Shown in pieces: positions 51,097 to 62,186 of a DNA stretch of 64,000 bases. The DNA comes from Odiellus spinosus. Its lineage: Eukaryota; Arthropoda; Arachnida; Opiliones; Phalangiidae. The first letter of the stretch is position 1, and each line of letters opens with the position of its first letter. Both the position numbers and the translations under genes were made by a program. The stretch is taken from contig OY987228.1 in the NCBI GenBank assembly GCA_963920705.1, positions 15,793,187-15,857,186 on the forward strand. Direction: 5' to 3'. Below the pieces are notes generated by a model that saw only the letters and a program-made list of their open reading frames with translations, ran no database searches and was not told the origin of the DNA.

Positions 51097-52659
51097 AAAT
51101 TTATGAACTTCTATGGTTTGCACACTTTGAGTGACGTTTATTGAAAACTTTAAAGGGATAATGAAGACGAGAATCTTTATTTTTAATCTATTAGAATTAT
51201 TCTTAAAAACTCTTCAAAGAGCAGATATGATACTACTACAAGTTATCAGTGTAAAGCCTGTAAATATGAGGGTACTGAAGTGATTACTTATTTGCGTACG
51301 TATTAAGCATTACCAAAGGCTGTAATCAATTAATCGCGCAAAACGGTGTACAGATATTACGTAATACGTTAAGCCTCGTTAATTGGTGCGTTTCTCGTTA
51401 ATTAACAGAAAGACTTTACGATTTGAGCACTGTAATCCTAAGTTATTTTAATATCGAGAAGAACACGGATATAAAAATGATCAAGGCAACTGAAAATCTT
51501 TTACTCAAGCACTAACGTCATTCGAAGCAAATTTAAAAGCAAATCAGTTGCTTAAAATCGTAGGCAAGTCGTTGTGAGCTCGAAAATCCACTCAATACGT
51601 ATCTGTTTCTTGATTAGGCCTAGGCGCTATAGAGATACAAACATTCTTAGTGTAATTGTGCTATTTAGACAGTTTTTGATAAACTTAAAATTTAAACATA
51701 AATATAAAATAATGATTTAAGGCATCGCATTGATCTTTACATTAAAAAGAAAAAACGTCAAATCTTATTTGAGGAACTTTTGTTACCAGGGGCGACATTT
51801 TATGACGCCTTACATGCTTAAAAAAAGTTCCATAAAAAAGTATATTTCGATATCCGATCTTTCTTCCAAGCGCAGAGACTAAAAAATGCCATTCGTGAGG
51901 GGGATATAGCCCCCACTCTATATTCTGGTGTTTTCTCGCTTTAGAACCAATGGTAGAGAAAGTCGGGTAAAGAGAAATGAGAGGGTTGTAAGCGTGCTGA
52001 TAAACCAAGGTATTGTTTTACTATTTATAGCAATAGTTCAATATAACTTTGAAGACGTGTACCATAAAACAACCGAAAAGAAATGCTTCTATACTTTGAA
52101 GTTGGATACTTCAGAATTCTGCTGCGAATGGAAAATGTCTTGGCGAAAAAAAAAGGGGAGAGAGAACTAGAGCTTTAAATGGCGATCGGTTTGGATATAG
52201 ATTTTTTTTTCTGGAGTGGCAGAACTGACGGAAACTTTAAAAGGTTTTTTCTTTATATATATTTTAAAAAATGTATGTTCTACAACGCGTGTAAGTTTCT
52301 GTTTCAAATAGAACTGAATATTTTTTTATTCGTTGCTGTTGGTAATATTTTATTTGGGAATTAACAGGATTAAGAACAATTTACTTAAAAGGATTAAAAA
52401 AAATTACTTAAAGAATAATTGAAAATTGATGAATTAGTTTCCTAATTTTTACTAAAACGACAACTTAAGAAAAATATCAACTCTAATTTTTCAGCAAATC
52501 CTAGATATGATAAGGTTTTAAAAGATTGGACGTTGTTGTCTGCAATGAAAAAGCATGGACCCTCAATAGTAAAGATCGTTACCATAGAAAGCATTACAGA
52601 TATTCATTTCCTATGTGATCGCCTTCTGACCCAACTGTAGATTTAAAATAAGAGACTAA

Positions 52660-52940
52660 AGCTACGGTCACACTAGCATTTCCTAATCGATTTGAAACGG
52701 TAAAATCAAACCAATATTGAAATCGCCAGGAAGTGTCAAGTGTTCACACATAATCTTTATAAATCGATTTTTTTTTTGTAGCTTCATATATCGGTTGAAA
52801 CTGAATCGGTATGAAATTGGTTCCCGAAGCAATTTCGGGAAATCTACTCAAATCGATTCTAGAAAAGACGGTTTATCCGTTCACACGTCTACAACGAAAC
52901 GGTTTAAATCGATTTTAAGGCCTAATACGAACGCGGTTAA
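52660..52940. mobile_element. MITE-like element with short terminal inverted repeats, copy 2
   Basis: It starts AGCTACGGTCACACTAGCAT and ends in GGCCTAATACGAACGCGG. Read on the minus strand it aligns end to end with the copy at 12208-12503, sharing AATCGATTT, AAACGGT, CAGGAA/CCTGGC and CCGAA motifs in the same order. It is non-coding. The two copies are diverged, so their insertion is not recent. Confidence 0.75.
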
Positions 52941-54275
52941 GTTATATCGTACGGAGAAAAGATCACTTTATTTTAGAGTGTACATTTGAACTAATTTATT
53001 CAGGCTAATCGAACTAATTTAATCTACTCGAAAAATAATAGAAAGAAACATGCACCGAAAAAATACGATAATAATATTTGATGTAAATTAAACGTGATTT
53101 ATTATCACGCTTATGTATATTATGGCAGCTTTTAATCAAATTCCAGGAAGTTTTAAGCCAGAACATATAAATCAAACTTATATCCGCATAGCTCGCATGG
53201 CTAGTAATAATAATAAAAAAAAAAAAATAACTAAAAATCAATTAGCTCGGAATTTTATCCAATTATATGGGATTTTGTAATTATAAGCGATCTTATAAAT
53301 GTATATATAATATTATACGCTACTAATCCATCATATTTTTTTTTAATCCTTCGCCACACGTTTCACTAAATTACTATTACGTAGGATAACCATCGTTCAT
53401 CCAACAAGAGTAGGATTAATGTCTTTTGAAAGCCTTATGTTTTTATTTTTATTTTTTTTTTTCAAGATACATATAACTCTGAAAACTTCGGTATAAATTT
53501 TTATAGAACTGGTGTTCTACAATCTTGCTTAGCGTAAAATTTAACAGAAAAAAATTGTTTAAGGACATTTTTTTTGCTCAAAGCAAGGTTGTATACTTCT
53601 ATATATATTTCAAATATACGAACATTTTATACTCGGTAACTACATGAATTTTACAATATTTCCAATCGTTGTTTTTTATATTACATTCTTAAGTTACTGG
53701 TTTTGAGGAAAAGAAAGAAGCGCGGAGAAGGATAAAAACAAAGAAAAGAACCCTTTAACATCGACTTGGCCCTTTTTATATACGAGCCTCGCTGAGGAAA
53801 AGCGATAAAGGGGCGTGGTATTAAAACACCAAGGGCGAGGGGAATATCAAAAATCAATACAGTCTTTCGAGAAAGGGGAAAAAATCGTATATAGTCTGTG
53901 GTGTAAAGGAATGGTAAACTCTTTCCGATGTGCCCTTACTAACTAGGCGTGGTTTATATGGATTTCGAATTCTCATTAGCTGACCATGATGTAATCTTTG
54001 GCGTGACTGGTTAAATACGTTTAGGACACGCCCATTACTTAACGAAGTTTTTCAAATACTTATTTCACCTGTTCTTTTCAACTAAAATCTACGTGATATG
54101 TTACATTTCTAATTAATATTCGTTTAATTGTACGTGTAGAACGTGAAACTGACGTCATGGGAAACCTTTCATTTAAGGTCATTTTGAAATATTATTTTCC
54201 CATGACGCTTTTGTGGAATAGATTCGAAACGTCACACGCATGCGCTATAACACGTGTAGTTATGCCTATTTTGAA

Positions 54276-54350
54276 TATGTCTTAAATTAATAATAATATG
54301 TCTTAAATAATATGTCTTAAATAATGTCTTAAATAATATGTCTTAAATTA
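54276..54350 (+). repeat. ATGTCTTAAAT short tandem repeat, five copies
   Basis: ATGTCTTAAAT or close variants start near 54276, 54298, 54312, 54323 and 54337, with AATAAT spacers of variable length. Confidence 0.85.
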
Positions 54351-57300
54351 ATAGCTAATTCCACTCCAGGTACTTTAGAACAACCGAAATATCCCTCGAC
54401 GATTTCTACAGAGCTTTACCTTCCATTTCTTTCCCCAATTGGAAATACAAGCGATGATGGGGTAACGTCTTTTCGATAGATCAACCGATGAGAAACACTT
54501 TATTTTCACTGATCTGATTTAGAGACCTTAATTAATTTTTTTTTTTTTTTTTCAAAATTTTACTGCGCAATCTCGAGCTCGTTCGAGTACAAGATATATT
54601 ATGTTTTCAGCTAGATTCTGGGCATTTTGCGAGTAGTACTATTGGTAAACAAATCTGGGGCAAATCTTTGCGTTTCCAATTGGTCCATGATTAGTTGCTT
54701 TTATCTATAAATCCTTTTAAACTGTTTTTTAAAAAGGTATGTCTATTAGTAATGTATCATTTCTAAAACTATACCAACCTCCTACACTTTAGCGTTGGTA
54801 AACCAAGCTTCAGACAAATATGGTTTATGTAAACTCTATATCGGTATACGTATGAAATATGCAGTAGGTTTTAGGGCCCAAAAACATATTTACTTTTCTA
54901 TTTATTACGTTCTTCCGTGAGTATAAAAGAAAAATGTAAGAACGATATAGACCTCCAACCAATTCGGCTTTTAATATAAAATATTTATGGTGGGCTTTAT
55001 TCGAACGGTGCCACCTACATTTTTATATATAAGAAAGGAGGAAAATAAAAAGCCAGGATATATCAAGCCATTATGAAATGGAAGATGGAGAATAATCTTA
55101 AAGCCAAACAAATGATCGAGGTTCCCTATAGCTTTCCAAGTATCTAGCCAAGAAAGACTTGGGGAACAAAAAAAAATTATGAAAAACACTTTACGGGCTT
55201 CATACGCGTCGTAAAATATAATATAGCCCAGTTTTTTTGTTTTTTTGAAGAAATGTTGTCATAGTCTGGCCCCGGAAATCCTTTTTGTTTCTCCCTATAC
55301 TTTATAGTCAGTAAATCTTGAGAAAATTCTGTCCAGACGCTAAAGGACCTACGTTTTATTAAAATATAGATAAAAGGGGTGGACTATCTTGAAAACTAGC
55401 TGAAGATCACTTGGCCACAGTTTACTTTTTAATAATTAAAGCTTTATATATGAAATTTGGCCTAAAAGCTAATAATCGAATTAAAATTAAGTCATCTTTC
55501 CTATTCTTCGTTGTTTGAAGAAAACATATTTATCAAAGCCCATCATGCAGTGATGTCGTAACTATGAATTATTAGTTACATATGGTACGTGTCTCTTAAC
55601 TGGAGTAGTAATCGAATAAAAATAAGTGTATAAAGAAGGACCCTTCCAAAAGGCTCCGTGTAATTTTTTCTCTTCATGGATTCCTTATTTCTGGAATATT
55701 GTTTTTATTTTTTTTTTTTTTTTTTCCTTTTTCGTAAACGTGTTCTTCCATTTTGCGCCACTCGTCCGTCCCCTAGTTTCCCGATCGTATTGTTTGTCCA
55801 TTGACAAAGGCTTAATACACTGAACACCTCCAAAAACTCTATTTCTCAAACGTTGTCAGACCTTTAAACAAGCTTGTTTCTTCCGATTCACTATCTCTTC
55901 ATTCGGTCTCTTTGAGTGAAGTGATTGCACCCTTGTCTGCCGAGTCAACGTAAAGCGCACCCTGGGAGATAGGAAGGGCAGTAATACCCTAAGCTGACGG
56001 GGCAAAACGTGATCTCTCCGAAATGTTTCGGCCCAGAAAAATATTTCACGGAAAAATATATCACTCGTGCCGAAAAAAAGCGAACAATAATAAGAAATTC
56101 TATTTTCCCCGTCTCTTCAAACGTTACGGACCATGTCCGTTCTTTTCCGGTTGTATCAGAGTACCGTTTTCGCTCGTTACTTCGTCTGTCTATCATCGTT
56201 CTTAGTGCCCTAGTGCACGTATTCTTTAACCAATTACCAGGTGACTTTGGAGTAGTTAAGATATCAATGGTATCGCAATACCAAAGTATTGATACTTAGG
56301 CTGAATTTTACTTCAAAAATTCGTTACAGTTACTCTTTATATACTCGGAGCTGTTTTAATTTTCATTGGTAGTATAAGGTTTGCGAAAATAGAATAATAG
56401 TGTTAGTTCTGGCCAACGAACGATTATCTCGAAGCTTTCTAAGTTTACATTGATAAACCCAAATAATTGCCATCATCAAGTTTAGTCTTGGTTCATCGGC
56501 AAAATAGACCGGAAGGTTATTATCATCTCTCGCCTCCTGTGTTTACAAAAATCGAAACTTTTTTTTTCTCTGGTATTATATCGTCCTTTAATCCCCGAGT
56601 GTCCCCTTCTTCTCCGTTTTAACAAATGATTCGTCCGTCCGTCTACCATCACGAGGACCATTTTCAAAACGAGAGTAAAAAGGGTAGGAGAGGAAGAGAT
56701 ACCTATATAGAGTAGAGTTTGAACGGTCGGTACCTGATACGTTTTCTACGTTACGTATGGGAATAACTTACCCCCTAAATCGTTTTCACCTCTCGTGCCA
56801 TTTCTCGTTTCAAACGACACTTTACCGAGAATGTAGGACGCCGATAACGAACAAAAGAGTGAGGGAATGAAGGCTCGGGGGCTACAAAAAAAAATTGGTG
56901 GCGCGATAAACGTTTTCGCCCGCGCCAAAGATTAATTTAAGGCCTATAAATGGATGTTGGCCATCCGGTAAAAGTAAATAAATAATCGGAGGGTAGGAGC
57001 TATACTTGTACTGTCGAAGCTAGCGGGATTTCAGCGTACTACACCATTTAGGGACGTAAACATCTACCATAGCAGAGCTGACGGCCCAGTTTGCTCGAAG
57101 GGAAACCTGGGAAAGAAGCTCAATGGCTCGTGAAGAGTTCCGCCATATCGTTTTCTAAAAATCTACCCCGATAAAACAAAAGTTTTTAAACTACTTGCCA
57201 AATTGTAAGCTCACTACACAGAGGCACTACTTAACGAAAACTGCTCGTGACATAATGGTAATTTTAGGTTCACTGGGTCAGATTTTATCAATAAACTGTA

Positions 57301-57616
57301 GCTTTATTACTTTATCTCGAAATAGAGAATGTTTAAAGGGAATATAAACCAAAACGAAACATCGACTGCCAGCGCTTGCGGCTTCTTGTTTCCTAACGAT
57401 TTGAATGAGAATTTGTTTGACGTATGACAGTTTATGCCATCCACCTTGGGCCTGATCTTTATACTCTCTTTAAAGTAGACTATCGGTGTACAAATCCGTA
57501 GCTTTGACTGTAGTAAAGTGAGTACAGTTTAATCTGGATTAACTCGAACAATTATGGACATGGTATCAAGTTTAATTCACCCGAATTTTAATGTATGATA
57601 AAATATTTTAAGTCAT

Positions 57617-60607
57617 TTACAAATTCATCAAAGTTATTTCATTTTTCAAATAATTCATTTGTTTTTCGGTCAAAGGCGGTATGGGCATTCTGATACATCC
57701 AACATTAACCGGAGTTGTCAAGTTCATGAAGGCTTTTAAGGCTGCAAATCTATTTCCTATAATTTAGTTCGGAATAAGTTGTTAAATATTATCTATAACA
57801 TCGATGCGAGTAATATTCATTTACCAGTCTTTGCAACTCTTTCCATGGCATCATTTAGTTGCCTCTGAAAAATAGATGAAACTTACATTTGGTTTCCCCT
57901 CCTGATCCTACTTTAAATATGCGATATTTTACCTGAGCCGCGTACGCCTTTTGTATATCATTTTCGTTGAACCATTTAACAATTTCATTGTTAAGTTTCG
58001 GCCATACGTTATGAGTGCTCCCGATAGCGGCATTTACGCCAAGAGCCAAAGCGGCCACCCAAAGCTGTATATAAAAACAAGGCTCATTAAAGGTTAAAAG
58101 CAACATAATGACAAGGTGATTTTTTTTTTATCGATTCCTTTTCGTTTAAATAGGCTTAATCCACCAGTAAAAGTTTTACAAACAAATATTACACTAGAAA
58201 TCAATTTAAAACTTACCCGGAAAATAGGCTTAGCTGGATTCATGAACATCCTGAATTTCCTCGTTGATGGGTATCGTGGAGATCTCGCCTTAATGACGGA
58301 TCTGTGCTAATTGGTTGATGCCACTTCAAGGCGAAGAAATTCAGGATCTCAATGAATCCAGCTAAGCCTATTGACCTGTTTTCTGGATAAGTTTTAATGT
58401 GTTTGTAATTTTATTTACTGGTGGATTAGGCCTATTTAAATTTTTAATACGTGTAAAATTAATTCTTAATTCCCTTAAAACTCTTTTAAATTATTCTAAA
58501 CTACCTCATTATTGCCGGTCATGACCTTAAAATGGTGTCCGTGGTTTGCGTGACAATACGCCAAGTCCTTCAAATCAGACGAAGAATATTTCGCGGCCAT
58601 AAAATTGGGAACTATTGGTTTAGCTTCGGTGACTAAGTCATTCAAATTGACTGTAAAGGGTAAATGAAATTCGTTGTTGTTATTCCATTGTATTTGAAAA
58701 AAAAATACTTGTACTTACTATTAACTCCAGTTCTTTGCGGGTGATGGTAATAAAATATGGGAGTGTTGGGGACTACGGAGGAAACCATTTTCATGTATGT
58801 TATTAACTGGGCTGTAATTGAAATATGGTAATTATATTATTTTTTCCGTTTAATGTTTAGATTTTCATACCAATGTTTTCTGGTTTATAGTAAATCGGTG
58901 GTAAAATCGCGATGGCATCGGCGTTATTCTCCTCAGCGTGACGAGCCTATTAAGATATTAATTAAACCATTAACTTAAAGCCATTTAGTTTAAAACTCTT
59001 GGGTATTTATTAGAATAGTTATACCAGATCCAGTGTGTCCTTCATACAGTTTGCTGTTACGTGAATAACAATTAACTCCATGCTGAAGATATTTATGTTT
59101 ATAATTTCAAATATTCCTAACAAGAACGTATTGTTTCCTGAACATAAATTACCTTTTTCTAGCAACTTTTATCCATTCTTCCGCTGTCTGTTTTCTCTCT
59201 TGAACGTTCATTGACAGCCATTCCCCATTTGTGCCGTTCACTATTTAAATGAAAAGTGTACGATTTTGTTACATAAAAACCGAGCATTGTAAGCAGATGT
59301 CAGTTACCATAAATCCCACGAATGCCGTTCGCTCGTAAATATTTTTCGTACTTTGGTATACCGTCGACCATTAAATCTCTGTAGTTAAAAATTACAATTA
59401 TTTATTTACATATAGGCATATAATTAAGCCTTATACCCTTTTCAGACGAGGCGTTACTAGCCTGTTTAATCAGATTTAACTGTGAAACCTCGGTTACCTG
59501 ATTAAACCACGGCTAATTACGCCTCGTCTGAAAAAGGTATTATCAAATTGATCTCCCACCAAACTCACGAATTTACTCTTTAAAAATTTAGGCCATTTTT
59601 TGATAGTGTGACATCGGGTTGAATTTTCATTTGAATAAGCTCTCATAGTATAAATACCTAAATAAATCGGCTTACCTAATGACGAAAAATCCAATTTAAT
59701 CAAAAATGATATATATTCGAAAATTTCTTTTGAATTCGACGTAAAATCCTAAATTTGACACAAAAGTGAACCAAAATGGAAAATGCCTTTGGTCCTTTTT
59801 TGTCATTTGGTCTATATGGTCGAATACCGAAGGAGTTTTCCAATTCAGACCATTTTAGATCAAATTAGAAAAAATTTCTCCTTGGGACAGCCAATTTCTT
59901 TCATTTATCTATTGGGAGCAAATTGAAATGAAACTAAAAGCGACGTCACCCATTGGCGCGAGATCAATTGGACAAGATCCCAATCGAGTCAGGTTACGTT
60001 TCTACTTTAATCTATTTACGATCAAAATTTAAATTCGTTTAAATTTTTAACCGTTTTAGAAAGGTCAGATTGTCAAATTTTTGGGGTCCTCTCTAAACAT
60101 CCTTTGTCCGATAATGTAGTTATTTGCTTAAAAAGTTAATTTATGATTCAAAACGGTTTCAAAGTCTAGTGTGAACTTAGCTATTGCAATTTGAAATCGA
60201 TTTCGATCGACAAGACCATATGGAAATTCGATTGATTTGTCGAAGTCGATTTCGACAAGGGTTTCTGGAGATCGATATCGGACAAAAAACTTAGAATAGC
60301 TCGGTGCAGAGCGAGACGTCGGACACTGCTCAAAAGATTTTTCATTTGACCGAAATCCTAAATATCTAAACTTTATCCTAGAATCATTGAACAATCTTTC
60401 CTAAAAAATGTTTAAAATCTCATCGAAATCTACTTCTGCTTGATTATTCAGCACGTACATGTACAACTTAAGTACAAAGCTATATGTAGTATAGATTGAT
60501 GATAGTACGTGTTGAAATATCAACCTGATTCTGACTTTATTTGCACTTTATTACCCAGCTTCGTTGAAGGCCGTGAAGGGAGGTGCCACAAGACCTTGAT
60601 AGTTCAT
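57617..60607 (-). CDS. N-acetylneuraminate lyase family protein, complete 10-exon gene
   Basis: This should be a cytosolic class I aldolase of the NanA/DapA superfamily; NPL enzymes split N-acetylneuraminate into N-acetylmannosamine and pyruvate. The coding exons I assembled, 5' to 3' on the minus strand, are 60555-60607, 59308-59378, 59153-59240, 59025-59082, 58871-58946, 58719-58811, 58505-58650, 57933-58064, 57825-57864 and 57617-57756. Every junction is GT-AG and the phases join into 298 residues, close to the family's usual 300-320. The N-terminus carries a GLVAPPFTAFNE strand typical of the fold. Tyr137 (YYHHP) and the Schiff-base Lys167 (MAAKY) are in place. GSTHN (210-214) matches the family's GSTYN. 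Oddities: the pyruvate-binding GTTGE motif reads GTNGE (44-48), and the usual Asp-Glu pair reads Asn194-Glu195. A tandem paralogue lies upstream on the same strand. Exact substrate is inferred from family only. Confidence 0.9.
58145..58440. mobile_element. Foldback element inside a lyase intron
   Basis: The roughly 300-bp inverted repeat begins TTTAAATAGGCTTAATCC and ends GGATTAGGCCTATTTAAA. The arms match through ACTTACCCGG/AAAATAGGCTTAGC and GGATTCAT-CCTGAATTTC before a short centre. It occupies most of the 440-bp intron between 58064 and 58505; the equivalent intron in the neighbouring paralogue is only 75 bp and has no such element. A solo arm of the family lies at 8688-8774. Confidence 0.8.
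59434..59539. mobile_element. Small MITE with TACCCTTTTCAGACGAGGC ends, copy A
   Basis: TACCCTTTTCAGACGAGGCG at the left is mirrored by CGCCTCGTCTGAAAAAGGTA at the right. TTA flanks both ends, consistent with the TWA target duplications of PIF/Harbinger MITEs. It lies in the first intron (1,176 bp) of the complete lyase gene. A second copy is at 62455-62576. Confidence 0.75.
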
Positions 60608-60710
60608 TATCTATAATGTAAAGCGTATATGTTTTGTAATAATGTATGAATCTTTAACTTACAAACGTAAGTTCTATAGTAAGTGTACAACTATAACATA
60701 GCCTGGTTGT

Positions 60711-61290
60711 TTGGGCCAGTTCAAGACTTTTAATATCTTTTTGGGCCACTATACAAGATTTGTAATATCTCTTGGGCCACTATACAAGACTTGTAATATC
60801 TCTTGGGCCACTATACAAGACTTGTAATATCTCTTGGGCCACTACACAAGACTTGTAATATCTCTTGGGCCACTATACAAGACTTGTAATATCTCTTGGG
60901 CCACTATACAAGACTTGTAATATCTCTTGGGCCACTATACAAGACTTGTAATATCTCTTGGGCCACTATACAAGACTTGTAATATCTCTTGGGCCACTAT
61001 ACAAGACTTGTAATATCTCTTGGGCCACTATACAAGACTTGTAATATCTCTTGGGCCACTATACAAGACTTGTAATATCTCTTGGGCCACTATACAAGAC
61101 TTGTAATATCTCTTGGGCCACTATACAAGACTTGTAATATCTCTTGGGCCACTATACAAGACTTGTAATATCTCTTGGGCCACTATACAAGACTTGTAAT
61201 ATCTCTTGGGCCACTCCAAGACTTGTAATAGCTCTCGGGCCACTGTACAAGACTTGTAATATCTCATGGACCAGTATACAGGACTTATGT
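60711..61290 (+). repeat. 31-bp minisatellite, about 19 copies
   Basis: Units with TTGGGCCACTATACAAGACT followed by TGTAATATCTC are spaced exactly 31 bp from 60741 to 61206 (16 units), with a variant first unit at 60711 and two decayed units at the far end (near 61234 and 61265). Most central units are identical, indicating recent expansion or homogenisation. The array starts about 104 bp upstream of the lyase start codon (60607, minus strand). Open frames inside it are artefacts of periodicity. It is not a CRISPR array: there are no unique spacers. Confidence 0.95.
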
Positions 61291-62186
61291 CTTAATCGGT
61301 TGTCTATAAAGGAGCGCTTGCTATGATAAGCCTGTTCATGGTGTCGCGCTTGCATTAGAGCATCAGCCTTCAATGCTTCAAACTAAAAATATATTAATTC
61401 AATATTACCTTATGAATCTTTGTATTAAGTGACAACATCTTGGATGGTTACTTTTGGTAAACTTAGTGTCGAAAAAATATAAAAGAGGGAGATTATCTTT
61501 CGTCGACTGGCTTGTCAGGACTATGAATTTTGAATGAAATAAAGTCTAACTGGGAAAATATTAATATTAAAACTGTATAGGCTTTTTTTAGCATAATGTA
61601 TATTTCTGTACATATACAATCTCTAATCCCAATTTGTTTAACATCTGTTAGTTAAACGGGATATAGCGCAGACATTATTTTTCGTGATGCGTGTTATACC
61701 AAGTTGAATATTTTAACTTTAATTTTTATTTTGGGTTTTACCATTTTACTTCTAAACAGCTGCTACGAATGCTTAAACTTGTACTGTCACCATGTAGTGT
61801 TAAAGGTTTTATAGATATTTTTAGCTTTTCATACTCTCAACAATCTTGAAAACAAAGGCCCAAGCTCTACAATAAATACCTAACTAGCGCCCTGTTTGGA
61901 TTGACGTGGCTTTTAAGAAACTAACAAAAATATGCAAAATTAAGATTTCTCTCTTTATGACCTAAAAAGAAAATGGAGAAAAATTAAAGCAAGGCTGAAC
62001 AGAAAAAGGGAAGCGGAAAAAGATATAGATTTTGCTATTCAATTAAAAGAAATCAAATCACGTGCCATGGAACGCGTTATAAAATTAATGTCTAAATATT
62101 GATTACCTAGAATGTCCAGATTTTTATTCCCAAAAAGTTCTTAATAAATCTGTGACAACAAAATCATTGCATGGCTTAACTTGTGC
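61291..62186. other. Spacer between lyase paralogues, no clear gene
   Basis: AT-rich spacer. The only protein-like feature is a 52-residue open frame (61944-62102, plus strand) rich in Lys, Arg and Glu with helical periodicity. It starts right after TTAAG and ends in TGA, so it could be a terminal exon fragment. It matches no family I know. Confidence 0.4.

Larger units (their letters stand above)
33178..57616. other. Gene-poor stretch
   Basis: No supportable gene is present. It contains an A29 run, GC-richer blocks with CT/GA tracts (34.7-35.4, 37.3-37.7, 40.0-40.5, 41.2-41.8, 43.0-43.9, 45.7-46.0 kb), a degenerate pyrimidine-rich repeat (36.6-37.0 kb), foldback elements (48.1, 51.0 and 52.7 kb), small hairpins, and T17 and T18 runs (54536-54552 and 55708-55725). 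Open frames reach about 150 codons only in the GC-richer blocks and overlap on both strands. Confidence 0.65.

Noticed and set aside
60711..61290. CRISPR-like direct repeat array
   Set aside because: The units are contiguous without unique spacers and the context is eukaryotic. It is a minisatellite.
61144..61373. Open frames within the minisatellite
   Set aside because: They are periodic products of the 31-bp repeat read in phase, not a gene.
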